Of a DNA stretch of 64,000 bases, positions 42,534 through 51,152 are shown in pieces (position 1 is the first letter of the stretch; each line of letters opens with the position of its first letter). A program made the position numbers and the translations under genes. The DNA is from Clostridia bacterium (GTDB taxonomy: Bacteria; Bacillota; Clostridia; Oscillospirales; CAG-272). The stretch spans positions 62,001 to 126,000 of the forward strand of contig JAFQOG010000028.1 of assembly GCA_017420755.1 (NCBI GenBank), given 5' to 3'. The notes under the pieces were generated by a model. It had not been told where the DNA came from, did not search any database, and saw only the letters and a program-made list of their open reading frames with translations.

Positions 42534-42860
42534 ATGGAAAAAGAGAGCGTAGTATCAAAAATTCAAGGGGCAATAACCCGTAATAGCGAGCTTTTTGAGG
42601 AGCTTGCAAACCTTTATAAAATCTTCGGGGATGCATCCCGCGTTAAGATTCTTTGTGCACTTACACAAAGTGAAATGTGCGTTAGCGAAATTTCTGAGTT
42701 TTTATCAATCACTCAGTCAGCGGTTTCTCATCAGCTTCGCATTTTAAAAACAAGCAATTTGGTTAAAACAAGAAGAAACGGAAAGTCAATCATTTATTCC
42801 TTGACTGACGACCATGTTCGTACAATTATCGACTGTGGCATGGAGCACATTGCAGAATAA
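42534..42860 (+). CDS. ArsR/SmtB-family metal-sensing repressor
   Basis: 108 residues. The winged helix contains DASRVKILCALTQSEMCVSEI and the recognition helix ITQSAVSHQLRILK. The last helix, DDHVRTIIDCGMEHIAE, has the Asp-x-His and His-x-x-Glu pattern of the alpha-5 zinc site in SmtB/CzrA. MCVSE keeps one Cys of the CadC/ArsR alpha-3 ELCVCD box. Zinc, with cadmium or lead possible, is the likely inducer. It precedes the cognate exporter by 1 bp and GGAGG precedes its ATG. Confidence 0.93.
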   Translation: MEKESVVSKIQGAITRNSELFEELANLYKIFGDASRVKILCALTQSEMCVSEISEFLSITQSAVSHQLRILKTSNLVKTRRNGKSIIYSLTDDHVRTIIDCGMEHIAE

Positions 42861-42861
42861 A

Positions 42862-44706
42862 ATGAAAAAAATAATGCGTGAAAACAGGGCAGTGATAATA
42901 AGAATTTTATTTTCTGTTTTATTTATCATTGCAGGCTTAGTTGTAAATGGATTTAATGAATACGTTGCAATAGGGCTTTACCTTTTTGCTTACATATTAA
43001 ATGCCTACAAGGTTGTTTTTGACGCTATAAAAATCCTTTTTAAGCATAGGGAAGTTAGCGAAAAGATGCTAATGACCATTGCATCAATCGGTGCGATTGT
43101 GACCGGCGCGTATTTTGAGGCGGCGGTTGTTATAGTGCTTTTTGTCTTTGGTGAGCTTATCGAGGACGGCGCATCCGACCGTGCAAGAGAATCGGTTAAG
43201 GAGCTTGCGTCAATTCGCTCGACAAAGGCACGCTTAAAGGACCAAAAGGATTTAGTTGACGTTGAACAAGTCAAGGTTGGCGACATTATTGAAGTTTACG
43301 CCGGAGAGAGAATTCCTCTTGACGGAACAGTAATTGACGGATATGCAGATGTTGACACCTCTGCCGTTACCGGAGAGAGTGTGCCTGTGCCTATGCGAGT
43401 TGGCACAGAGCTATATGCCGGATATTTAAACATAAACGGTGTTTTAGTTGTCGAGGTTACACGCGAAAGCAGCTGTAGTATGGTTCAAAAAATACTCGAT
43501 GTTTCACTTGATGCCTCAGCAAAAAAATCAAAAAGCGAGAAGTTTATTAAGAAATTCGCAAAGATTTATACTCCTTGCGTTATTGTGATGGCGCTTTTAG
43601 TTGCAATAATCCCTATGATTATGGGGCAAGATGCCTATACATGGCTCTATAAGGCGTTTTCACTTCTTGCAATTTCTTGTCCTTGTGCTATTGTTATTTC
43701 AGTTCCGCTTGCTTATTTCTCTGCAATTGGTCTTGCATCAAGAAAGGGAATTTTAATAAAGGGCTCGGGAGTGCTTGAAAAAATCAGCACACTTAACACA
43801 ATGGCATTTGATAAAACAGGAACTCTTACAAAGGCGGAGCTTAGAGTTACAAAGATTGAATCCTTTGGTGATTACACCAAAATGGAGCTTCTTGAAATTC
43901 TTGGTGCTGTTGAATTAAAATCAAATCATCCAGTTGCCATAGCTGTACAAAAGGAGCTTGAGCGCTTCAAAATCACAGTGGAGAAGGGCAAAAACTATGA
44001 GGAGCATTTAGGTCAAGGCATTGAGTGTGACACAGAACGTGGACACATAAGGGCAGGAACCTATACCTTTGTTGGTGCGCACGAGCAATATTCGGGCGCT
44101 ACGATTTATGTTTCTCTAAATGAAAAGGTTATTGGTTACGTTGGTGTTGGTGACAGCATCAAGGAAAACGGCAAAATTTCCTTTGATAAATTAAGAAAGA
44201 ATAAAATCAAGAAAATATACGTCATCAGTGGCGATAAGCAATCAAAGGTTGACTCAGTTGCCAGCACGCTTTATGCAGATGGCGCATATTCACAGCTTTT
44301 GCCGGAAAACAAGGTTGATGCACTTGAAGATATAATAGAAAATGGCAAGAAGGTCAAGATTGGCTACTGTGGTGACGGAGTTAATGATATTCCTTGCATT
44401 GCACGTGCGGATGTCGGCTTTGCAATGGGTGGACTCGGTTCGGATGTTGCAACGGAAAAATGCGATGTTATAATAACAGATGATAATCTTGAAAAGATAG
44501 CAAAAACCGTAAAAATTGCAAGAAAAACAAAGAAAATTGTTATTACAAATATTGTTTTTGCAATTTTAGTCAAGGTTGTTGTTGCGGCTTTGAATATAGC
44601 AGTTCCAAGCTTCCCAATGTTCTTTGCTGTTCTTGCTGATGTCGGTGTTACACTGATAGCTGTATTAAATGCTTTGCGCGCTGGCAGAAACTCAAAAAAC
44701 ATCTAA
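42862..44706 (+). CDS. heavy-metal P1B-type ATPase (Zn/Cd/Pb exporter)
   Basis: 614 residues from ATG 42862. Motifs: TGES actuator loop (near 171), CPC in the sixth helix (273-275, SCPCAIVIS), DKTGTLTKAE phosphorylation site (317), NHPVAIAV nucleotide-binding HP, GDGVNDIP hinge, and the last helices with the Lys of ILVK and Asp of LADVGVTL used for zinc in ZntA. The usual N-terminal metal-binding domain is absent. It pumps Zn2+, Cd2+ or Pb2+ out of the cell. The frame continues upstream into arsR, but the protein family starts here. Confidence 0.93.
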   Translation: MKKIMRENRAVIIRILFSVLFIIAGLVVNGFNEYVAIGLYLFAYILNAYKVVFDAIKILFKHREVSEKMLMTIASIGAIVTGAYFEAAVVIVLFVFGELIEDGASDRARESVKELASIRSTKARLKDQKDLVDVEQVKVGDIIEVYAGERIPLDGTVIDGYADVDTSAVTGESVPVPMRVGTELYAGYLNINGVLVVEVTRESSCSMVQKILDVSLDASAKKSKSEKFIKKFAKIYTPCVIVMALLVAIIPMIMGQDAYTWLYKAFSLLAISCPCAIVISVPLAYFSAIGLASRKGILIKGSGVLEKISTLNTMAFDKTGTLTKAELRVTKIESFGDYTKMELLEILGAVELKSNHPVAIAVQKELERFKITVEKGKNYEEHLGQGIECDTERGHIRAGTYTFVGAHEQYSGATIYVSLNEKVIGYVGVGDSIKENGKISFDKLRKNKIKKIYVISGDKQSKVDSVASTLYADGAYSQLLPENKVDALEDIIENGKKVKIGYCGDGVNDIPCIARADVGFAMGGLGSDVATEKCDVIITDDNLEKIAKTVKIARKTKKIVITNIVFAILVKVVVAALNIAVPSFPMFFAVLADVGVTLIAVLNALRAGRNSKNI

Positions 44707-44735
44707 AAAACCAACCCAGTGTCTAAAATCAAGTG

Positions 44736-44766
44736 AAAAAGGACTGTAAAAATGCAGTCCTTTTTT
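44736..44766 (+). terminator. intrinsic terminator after the P-type ATPase gene
   Basis: AAAAAGGACTG/CAGTCCTTTTT stem with T run. Confidence 0.92.
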
Positions 44767-44769
44767 AAA

Positions 44770-44804
44770 ATCCCTCCGTCCGCCTCTTAGGCAAACGGAG
44801 GGAT
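44770..44804. repeat. isolated two-tier hairpin element
   Basis: Outer stem ATCCCTCCGT/ACGGAGGGAT (10 bp) and inner stem GCCT/AGGC with a CTT loop. It is more GC-rich than its surroundings, lacks a T run and follows the terminator, so it may be a REP-like palindromic unit. The rest of the 404-bp gap (44707-45110) holds a 15-T run (45018-45032) and a promoter; no gene is seen. Confidence 0.6.
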
Positions 44805-45039
44805 CAATTTGTTAAATTCACAAAAAGTTAACATTTCAACTGGCTTTGTGAAAAATAACCAAAAAATACCACGTGAATCCTTATAGCAATAATTTGAAAT
44901 AAATTGGCTTTTATTGCGATAAACATTGGATTTTACTACGAAAAAATAAAAATCTTGAAAACCACAAAAAAGTTAGTAATAGCCACATTTTTGTATACTT
45001 TTCACAAAAAGCATGCATTTTTTTTTTTTTTTGTTCAAC

Positions 45040-45068
45040 TTGACAGTTTTCCACATGTGTGTTAATAT
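45040..45068 (+). promoter_or_regulatory. promoter of the second secreted protein gene
   Basis: TTGACA (45040-45045), 17 bp, TAATAT (45063-45068). A run of 15 T (45018-45032) lies just upstream, like an UP-type element or a slippage-prone tract. Confidence 0.8.
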
Positions 45069-45110
45069 TATAGCACGAATATTTTTACAAGCAAAACAAA
45101 GGAGATTTTT

Positions 45111-46631
45111 ATGAAAAAGAAATTATTAATTACTTTGCTGTTTGTAGTTATGACAATGTGTCTTTTTGCAGTGGCTGTATCTGCCGAAACTGCTTATGTC
45201 AACGCAAATGGCGAGCAGGTTGAGGCTGGTAACGCAGATATTGCTTACGAGATTAATGTAAAAAATCCATTTGAAACAGGTGGTAACTGTAATATTACAG
45301 AAATCTATCTTTATGATAGCTCCATTAAAAAAATCATCATTCCTGCACTTAAGTTTACCCATTCAAATGGAACAGAGTATGACCTTTCAACTTATTCCTA
45401 TTGTAGATTAGCTGGTAGCTGGAACAAAACCTTGGCAGTGTATCCAATTTCAGAGAAGGATTCTGATACCAAAACAAGCCTGCACACACAAATTACAGAA
45501 ATTGAATTTCAGGTTCCTGTTTTAGCAGATGGAGCTGGTTCGCAAGGTAATTTAGCTGGATATAGCGCACTACAAAAGCTCAGCTTCTTTGCTAAAGCAT
45601 ATGAGCCACAAAACAAGGGTGGCTTCCTAAGTGACTGTACCAGCCTTACAGAGATCCATTTCTATGGTCAAAACAACCAATTGTCAGGAAACTTTTTCTG
45701 TAACTCTTTAACTAAGGTTGTTTTCCACAAGGGATCAACTTCCAGCATAGCCTCTACCGCAATGCAAGCTGTGAACGGAAAAGAGTGCACCGTTTATTTA
45801 AATGGCGACATAACTCCATGGGATGAAACCGACCCACGTCTTACTTGGAATAAAAATGGCGACAAGCTAAAATTCGTTATTTTGGTTGACGATACAACTG
45901 GTTATACACCTGAGGAAATTGCTTCTTATCAAACCGAGTGGCAAGCAGGAAATAACAAAAACGCTAACAACTATAAATATAAAATGAGCATTCAAACCTA
46001 TTGCGATTTTTATAAAGAGCATATCTCACAAGAAGCTATAAATGATTGTGTTTGCTACTGTTCAACCTGTAAAAATTACGGGGCGCTTGCTAACCCAACA
46101 CACGCACTTGATTTTGTTATTGACTATGCAAACGGTTATAACAGTGAGGGCTTAAAAACCACCATGTGCACAAACGAGGGTTGCGGGCACATCGAATCTA
46201 CACAAGAGCTTAAGAAGCTTTTTGAAACCAGAGGCTATTCAACTGATACAACCTCTCTTGCGATTGTTCTTGATTTCACAGCTAATTTAGCAGAAATTCA
46301 AGAATATGAAAGCTTCTTGAAAAAAACCAACCCAGAAGCATCTATTGATTTTGGTGTTGCTGTTGGTGCGGCTGACAAGGACGATGACACAACAAACGAT
46401 AAGCTGTTTGACGAAAATGGCGAAAGATTAGATAGCACGTTGGTTGTTGACCTTCCTAAGAACACCTACACAAACGTTGAGGTTAAGATCATGGGAATTA
46501 AGAATAATGATGTGAATTTACATCTTTCTGGCTATATTAACGTAAGTGGTGAAATCACTTATATCAATGGTGCAGAAACAAATGATTATTCCGCAAAGGT
46601 TAACTACGGCATGTTCATCACAGAAGAATAA
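45111..46631 (+). CDS. secreted protein related to the LRR surface protein
   Basis: 506 residues. The signal peptide closely resembles that of the protein at 29751 (shared MCLFA core) and ends at about VSAE. The middle has LRR_5-like strands (KLSFFAKAYEP, SLTEIHFYGQN, LTKVVFHKGS). Cys motifs CYCSTC and CTNEGCGH follow. The C-terminal 130 residues (LFETRGYSTD ... LSGYINVSGEITYING) match the C-terminal domain of 29751-31778. Possible adhesion or envelope protein; no anchor motif. AAAGGAG before the ATG. Confidence 0.85.
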   Translation: MKKKLLITLLFVVMTMCLFAVAVSAETAYVNANGEQVEAGNADIAYEINVKNPFETGGNCNITEIYLYDSSIKKIIIPALKFTHSNGTEYDLSTYSYCRLAGSWNKTLAVYPISEKDSDTKTSLHTQITEIEFQVPVLADGAGSQGNLAGYSALQKLSFFAKAYEPQNKGGFLSDCTSLTEIHFYGQNNQLSGNFFCNSLTKVVFHKGSTSSIASTAMQAVNGKECTVYLNGDITPWDETDPRLTWNKNGDKLKFVILVDDTTGYTPEEIASYQTEWQAGNNKNANNYKYKMSIQTYCDFYKEHISQEAINDCVCYCSTCKNYGALANPTHALDFVIDYANGYNSEGLKTTMCTNEGCGHIESTQELKKLFETRGYSTDTTSLAIVLDFTANLAEIQEYESFLKKTNPEASIDFGVAVGAADKDDDTTNDKLFDENGERLDSTLVVDLPKNTYTNVEVKIMGIKNNDVNLHLSGYINVSGEITYINGAETNDYSAKVNYGMFITEE

Positions 46632-46636
46632 AAGAA

Positions 46637-46666
46637 AAGAGCAGACATTTTGTCTGCTCTTATTTT
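46637..46666. terminator. bidirectional intrinsic terminator
   Basis: AAGAGCAGACA-TTT-TGTCTGCTCTT stem with T-rich tail, between convergent genes. Confidence 0.9.
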
Positions 46667-47411
46667 AATTACCAAGTAGCTTTTTTTCATCCTTTGAAAA
46701 CTTATATTCAATTGATTTTCTGTCCTTTTGGTGAATAACGTCGGAATCGACTAAGGTAACAGCACCCTCGCTTTCCTTCATATATGTTTCACCCTTTTCG
46801 TTTATCTTTTCAACACCGTGCAACTTCATTTCAATTTCAAGCGATTGGCAATTTAAATTAACTCCAGCGCACTCAAATTTAAAGAAACGATATTGATATT
46901 TGTCACCTTGGTCAAGAATACATTCGTCAACGGATAATGGATATCTTGCAATTTCCTTTATGGTGCTGTTGCCCTCATCATCAAGGACGTAATCATATGC
47001 AACCAAATCATAAGAAACATCGTCGTAGGAAATGCCCTTTACATCTTCACCTCTGATGCTTTGGTTAACCTCATCAATGTGCTTTTTGTTGTAGCGCACA
47101 CCAAACTGAATATAGCCAAGCCCTGTTTCCTTTCCGTCCGCGTCAAGCTCCTTAATGTAAACAAGCTCAGTGACCTTTATAATTCCTTCCTCGCCAAGAC
47201 CCTCAGTGCCAACAGAGTGGGTTCGTATGTCGGAATTGTTTTTGTGTGCTACCTTTAGATTATCGGTTATATAAACCTCGTCAAACATATCGTAAATGGT
47301 GGAGCGGTATAGCTGGATTCCCAAAAAAATCAAAAATGTTGAAAGAGAAACAGCGAAAAGAATGGCAATAATTCTGCCGACCCAGCTGTGCTTTTTTTCG
47401 TTTTCGTCCAT
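46665..47411 (-). CDS. unknown single-pass membrane protein
   Basis: 248 residues. A charged start (MDENEKKHSWVGR) leads into one membrane helix (about 14-35, IAILFAVSLSTFLIFLGIQL), then a beta-rich extracytoplasmic part with no cysteine pairs. AAAGGAG precedes the ATG. It is a single-gene transcript divergent from yceD. No family recognised. Confidence 0.8.
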   Translation of the reverse strand: MDENEKKHSWVGRIIAILFAVSLSTFLIFLGIQLYRSTIYDMFDEVYITDNLKVAHKNNSDIRTHSVGTEGLGEEGIIKVTELVYIKELDADGKETGLGYIQFGVRYNKKHIDEVNQSIRGEDVKGISYDDVSYDLVAYDYVLDDEGNSTIKEIARYPLSVDECILDQGDKYQYRFFKFECAGVNLNCQSLEIEMKLHGVEKINEKGETYMKESEGAVTLVDSDVIHQKDRKSIEYKFSKDEKKLLGN

Positions 47412-47450
47412 AATAGCTCCTTTCTTGGCCGTTTTCTTAGATTCTTAATA

Positions 47451-47479
47451 ATTGTATCACATATTTTATGCGTGTGCAA
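47451..47479 (-). promoter_or_regulatory. promoter of the single-pass membrane protein gene
   Basis: TTGCAC (47474-47479), 17 bp, TACAAT (47451-47456) on the minus strand. Confidence 0.75.
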
Positions 47480-47497
47480 GTTTTTTGAAAAAAATAC

Positions 47498-47526
47498 TTG
47501 ACAAAAGATACAAATTTATTTATAAT
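47498..47526 (+). promoter_or_regulatory. consensus promoter of yceD-rpmF
   Basis: TTGACA (47498-47503), 17 bp, TATAAT (47521-47526). Confidence 0.93.
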
Positions 47527-47557
47527 ATGTAGGCAAGATGGAAAAAGGAGAGTATTT

Positions 47558-48088
47558 ATGGTTTTAGATATCACCTCTTTAATCAACGGTAAGGCGCCAA
47601 AAATCGACTTCGAATATGAGATCGATGCACAAGGCGAGGATACCGACATTCTCCCTCCCAGCGACGTTTCTTTTACAGCACCGGTAAGGGTTAAGGGCAT
47701 TGTTACCGACAATGCAGGCTATATGGCACTTTCCCTAACTGCAGAGATTGATTATATCTCACGCTGTGCAAGATGTCTTGAGGATATTTCTGGCACATTT
47801 ACCCTCAAATTCAATCGCAAGGTGGCAACTAAAGGTACATTACAAGACGAAGATAACGATGAATACGTTATTGTGAAAAACGGTTTCTTGGACATCGACC
47901 GTGAGCTTGTTGACGATTTACTCCTTGAGTTTCCCGCAAAGCTCCTTTGTAAAGAGGAATGCAAGGGTCTTTGTTCAAAATGTGGTAAAAACCTCAATTT
48001 TGGCGAATGCGATTGCCCGAAGAAAAAAGAAATCGACCCCAGACTTGCAATTTTACAAAAACTACTTGAAAATGACGAAACAATGTAG
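47558..48088 (+). CDS. YceD-family (DUF177) protein
   Basis: 176 residues from ATG 47558, with AAAGGAG ahead. The family core CARCLEDISGTFTLKF and the C-terminal Cys-rich CKEECKGLCSKCG...CDC are present. YceD homologues are linked to ribosomal RNA accumulation and almost always precede rpmF, as here. Cytosolic. Confidence 0.93.
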   Translation: MVLDITSLINGKAPKIDFEYEIDAQGEDTDILPPSDVSFTAPVRVKGIVTDNAGYMALSLTAEIDYISRCARCLEDISGTFTLKFNRKVATKGTLQDEDNDEYVIVKNGFLDIDRELVDDLLLEFPAKLLCKEECKGLCSKCGKNLNFGECDCPKKKEIDPRLAILQKLLENDETM

Positions 48089-48146
48089 TATAATGGTGTA
48101 GTATTAAAAAAAGTTAACTATATAAAGGCTAAAGGAGGTTCTCAAA

Positions 48147-48332
48147 ATGGCAGTTCCAAAGAGAAAGCAATCTCATGCTCGCACAAACAAAAGAAGATCA
48201 AACAACTCAAAGCTTACAGCTCCTACAATGGTTAAATGCACCAAGTGTGGCGAGTACAATCTTGCTCACCGCGTATGCTCCGCTTGTGGTTACTACGCTG
48301 GCAAGCAAATCGTAGAAAAAGAAAATGCATAA
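48147..48332 (+). CDS. rpmF: 50S ribosomal protein L32
   Basis: 61 residues, starting MAVPKRKQSHARTNKRRSN with the zinc ribbon CTKC...CSAC, the C+ zinc-binding form. AAAGGAGGT lies before the ATG. Co-transcribed with yceD. Confidence 0.98.
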   Translation: MAVPKRKQSHARTNKRRSNNSKLTAPTMVKCTKCGEYNLAHRVCSACGYYAGKQIVEKENA

Positions 48333-48366
48333 TTTAAAGGCACCTGTAAACCCAGGTGCCTAAATT
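48333..48366 (+). promoter_or_regulatory. hairpin between rpmF and the next gene
   Basis: GGCACCTG/CAGGTGCC stem extended by TTTA/TAAA, loop TAAACC, with no T run after it. It looks more like an mRNA-stabilising or processing hairpin than a terminator, so the downstream gene may share the transcript. Confidence 0.5.
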
Positions 48367-48378
48367 ATAGGAGAAAAT

Positions 48379-48936
48379 ATGAATTTCACACCAAAGCGCA
48401 AGAACGGAAATATGCGAGCGTTATATTTGGGGCTTTTAGGGCTTGGGCTTATTTTGATGGTTATAAATCCTCAAAACAACACAAGACGAACAGCTTTTGT
48501 TTGCATTAGCTTAATTGCATTGACAGCAGGCATTTATTTGATGATTCGATATGAATTAACCACTTATACTTATATTTTGAATGCCAAGGAAAGTGACTTT
48601 GACTTCTTTGTCGATAAGTCAACAGGCAAGCGTGGAAATTACGTTTGCTATTATAAAATTTCTGACGTTGCATCATTTTTGCCATATGAAAAGGAAACAA
48701 AGGACGAGCTTGTAAAGAAATATACAAATATTTCCTTTTATACCTATACAAATAATGCCTCGTGCAAAACGAACGTTTTGGTTTTTGGCAATCATGGTCA
48801 TTACGATGCTGTTATAATCGAGCGCGACGAAGCATATGATGAGTATCTTAAAAACGCAATCGCACTTGTAAAAGAGAAGAAAGCACAGCTCAAGGACGAA
48901 GACGATGACGAAGAAATCATAGACACAAGCATATAA
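48379..48936 (+). CDS. unknown protein with two membrane helices and acidic tail
   Basis: 185 residues. Basic start (MNFTPKRKNGNMR), helices at about 14-31 and 38-56, then a cytosolic part with a strand-rich core (TYTYILNAKESDFDFFVDKS, CYYKISDVASFLPYE) that may be PH-like, and a highly acidic end (DEDDDEE). GGAG before the ATG. It follows rpmF by 46 bp. No family recognised. Confidence 0.78.
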   Translation: MNFTPKRKNGNMRALYLGLLGLGLILMVINPQNNTRRTAFVCISLIALTAGIYLMIRYELTTYTYILNAKESDFDFFVDKSTGKRGNYVCYYKISDVASFLPYEKETKDELVKKYTNISFYTYTNNASCKTNVLVFGNHGHYDAVIIERDEAYDEYLKNAIALVKEKKAQLKDEDDDEEIIDTSI

Positions 48937-48962
48937 AAAGCACCTCAACGAGGTGCTTTTTT
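48936..48962 (+). terminator. intrinsic terminator
   Basis: AAAAGCACCTC-AAC-GAGGTGCTTTT stem and six T. Confidence 0.93.
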
Positions 48963-48980
48963 GTTATCGTTACTACCAAA

Positions 48981-49027
48981 AAGAGGCACTGACAAAAATC
49001 AAAGAAGAGGCACTGACAAAAATCAAA
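48981..49027. repeat. two tandem 23-bp direct repeats
   Basis: AAGAGGCACTGACAAAAATC (first 20 bases of the unit) starts at 48981 and again at 49005, identical over 23 bp with one base between. It lies between the terminator and the end of the convergent Nudix gene. Confidence 0.85.
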
Positions 49028-49071
49028 TACCTCTCACTTTTTGTTTTTGGTTGTGCCTTTGTGTCGCAGCA

Positions 49072-49524
49072 CTACTTTTTAAACAGGTTGTTTTCGGTAG
49101 CCTCCCCAAAGCGACCCTTTATAAACTTGAGCGCCTCGGCAAAAATAAGCTTATCATTGTCAAATGTATGGTCATAAGGAAATTCATCCTCGAAAAACCA
49201 GCGGAATGAGGAGATTTCTTCAGCCTGAGGTACAACGTATGCACGTGTGGTCAAGGCTGTGAAATAAACAACCTTTTTTTCGGTGTTCTTCTTTTTACCT
49301 ATTAAATAAATAGATTCCATTCTGAAGCCGTTTTCTATTTTAACATCGATGCCCGTTTCTTCCTTGGTTTCGCGAATAGCAGTTTGATATTCGTTTTCTC
49401 CAGGCTCAACGTGACCCTTTGGAAATGACCAAAAATCAGTATATTTATTTTTGATTAGCAAAACGGCGTACTTGCCACGCGCCTTGCGAAAAACGATAGT
49501 CCCACAGGATTTTTCGTACCTCAA
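49072..49524 (-). CDS. Nudix hydrolase (diadenosine tetraphosphatase-like)
   Basis: 150 residues. TTG 49524 is taken as start because GGGAG lies eight bases ahead and the family usually begins about ten residues before CGTIVF; another TTG at 49545 opens the frame earlier. The Nudix box is GHVEPGENEYQTA...RETKEETGI. Domain architecture (SCGTIVF, WSFPKGHVEPGE) resembles Ap4A hydrolases. It removes or limits dinucleoside polyphosphates or damaged nucleotides. Confidence 0.9.
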   Translation of the reverse strand: MRYEKSCGTIVFRKARGKYAVLLIKNKYTDFWSFPKGHVEPGENEYQTAIRETKEETGIDVKIENGFRMESIYLIGKKKNTEKKVVYFTALTTRAYVVPQAEEISSFRWFFEDEFPYDHTFDNDKLIFAEALKFIKGRFGEATENNLFKK

Positions 49525-49564
49525 ATGATCATCTCCCTTCGACAAAATCTCTGCAATATATAGT

Positions 49565-49593
49565 ATTTTAGACCTAAAAATCTAATATGTCAA
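49565..49593 (-). promoter_or_regulatory. promoter of the Nudix gene at 49072
   Basis: TTGACA (49588-49593), 17 bp, TAAAAT (49565-49570) on the minus strand, so this Nudix gene need not depend on the upstream operon. Confidence 0.75.
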
Positions 49594-49598
49594 TAGAA

Positions 49599-50609
49599 TT
49601 AGTTAAAATAGTCTATTGTAAAGCTGGAAATTTCCTTCTTTTTTGTTTTGGTTAAAAGTAGCACGCAAGTAGCAAGAACGATAATAAGAGTCAAGGCCAG
49701 ACCACCGAAAAATCCAAATAATTCACCGCCACTTACATAATCAGCGCGCAAGAAAACAGTAGTTAAAATTGACGGGGTTGTGCCGGCAATGGGCAAGAAT
49801 GAGCCAAAGATTGCGGTTGTCACATATGTCCAAACAAAATTGATAAATGTAGCACCCCAAATGCTTCCACGCTTAAACACATAAACACCCATAAAGAATG
49901 AGAAAAGGAACGAATTTAAGATTAAAATTGGATTGAAGCTAATATGAAATACCGTATAAACAATTGACATAATCAAGATGGATCTTATAGGGGAAGAATC
50001 TCTTGAAAGAGAGGTCATAAGATATCCGCGCCACAAAAGCTCCTCAGCCAAAGCGCTGATAAAGCAAGCTGGAATGAGCAGATAAAAAACAGTAGTAAAT
50101 GAGCTATTAAACTTAAAGGAAATTGAGGTTGTCGCAAAAGCAAAGCCAACAACCAAGGCAGTTATTACAATTCCTATTCCAAGGCCGAGAAAGGCTTCTC
50201 CAATTGCGCCCTTGCCACCACGAAGACCGAGTGATTTAAGTGGACGCTTTTCAAATTTCTTGCAGTAGAAAATTGCAGTCACTCCTGCCAAGGCAAGTGA
50301 AGCAAGCTCGATAGCAACAAGCCAGGATGGAGTTTTAATTGACTCAAAGATTTGTGCCAAAATCGCATCAGCAGCTTCGGCGTTTCCAGCCTTTGCAGCA
50401 GCTGTATAGGCATCAAGCAAGCCTATTTTTGATGCTTGCGTTAAAATGTAGGCAGAGTCCACTATCAACGGAATGACAGAGGAGAGAAGACTTGCGATTA
50501 TATAGACCAAAAGGAAGGTCAAAACTGTTTTTCCGGCTGTTACAGGCTTATGCCTGAATGCCGCATCGTCAGTCATTTTAGTTCTTTTTATATCAAAAAA
50601 TTTTCTCAT
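49599..50609 (-). CDS. CPBP/CAAX-family intramembrane metalloprotease
   Basis: 336 residues with about eight hydrophobic segments. The motifs are EELLWRGYL (motif 1, EExxxR), VYTVFHISFN (motif 2, FxxxH) and FINFVWTY (motif 3, HxxxN-like with the first residue altered). CPBP proteins process prenylated or bacteriocin peptides or give self-immunity. The start codon overlaps the preceding stop (TAATG). Confidence 0.88.
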   Translation of the reverse strand: MRKFFDIKRTKMTDDAAFRHKPVTAGKTVLTFLLVYIIASLLSSVIPLIVDSAYILTQASKIGLLDAYTAAAKAGNAEAADAILAQIFESIKTPSWLVAIELASLALAGVTAIFYCKKFEKRPLKSLGLRGGKGAIGEAFLGLGIGIVITALVVGFAFATTSISFKFNSSFTTVFYLLIPACFISALAEELLWRGYLMTSLSRDSSPIRSILIMSIVYTVFHISFNPILILNSFLFSFFMGVYVFKRGSIWGATFINFVWTYVTTAIFGSFLPIAGTTPSILTTVFLRADYVSGGELFGFFGGLALTLIIVLATCVLLLTKTKKKEISSFTIDYFN

Positions 50610-51151
50610 TATTTTTCACCATAAAAATATTTTTCTGCTTTTAAAAGAGCAATTTGAGTTTTGGAGTCCTTAATTTCCCCATTCATAACCATTTTGACAA
50701 GCTCCTTTAGTGGTAGTCTTGTCACCTCTAAAAATTCATCCTCGTCAGGGTGTGCATTTATAAATTTCAAATCCGTTGCCATATAGAGCTGAATTTTTTC
50801 ATCAAAAATGGCAACGGTTGTGTAAATTTCACCAAGATGCTCAATTTTGCCAGCGATAGCACCGCTCTCCTCCTCAAGCTCACGCTTAACAGCATAAAGA
50901 GGGTCCTCACCAGGCTCTAATTTGCCGGCAGGGATTTCTAAAAGCACCTCGGAAAAAGGATACCTAAACTGCTTAACCATTATCACATCACCGTTTTCAG
51001 TTATCGGAACAACACAAACAGCACCGGGGTGACGCACAATCTCTCGCGTTGCAGTTTCTCCGTTTGGAAGCTCAACTGTGTCAACGAAAAGCTTAACAAT
51101 TTTTCCGTCGAATATTTGTTTTGAATCTAATTTCTTTTCAAAAAGCTCCAT
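50609..51151 (-). CDS. Nudix hydrolase, ADP-ribose pyrophosphatase-like
   Basis: 180 residues. It has ELPNGETATREIVRHPGAVC, VKQFRYPFSEVLLEIPAGKL and the Nudix box beginning GKLEPGED with ELEEESG, the ADPRase (NudF) pattern. It splits ADP-ribose into AMP and ribose 5-phosphate. Its stop overlaps the CPBP start; it begins 1 bp after the lipoprotein gene. Confidence 0.94.
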   Translation of the reverse strand: MELFEKKLDSKQIFDGKIVKLFVDTVELPNGETATREIVRHPGAVCVVPITENGDVIMVKQFRYPFSEVLLEIPAGKLEPGEDPLYAVKRELEEESGAIAGKIEHLGEIYTTVAIFDEKIQLYMATDLKFINAHPDEDEFLEVTRLPLKELVKMVMNGEIKDSKTQIALLKAEKYFYGEK

Positions 51152-51152
51152 G

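Noticed and set aside
42814-42861. Extended N-terminus of the P-type ATPase overlapping arsR
   Set aside because: The upstream frame overlaps conserved arsR codons and adds no metal-binding motif.
48981-49027. CRISPR array
   Set aside because: Only two copies one base apart, no spacers and no cas genes. No CRISPR array was seen anywhere in the window.
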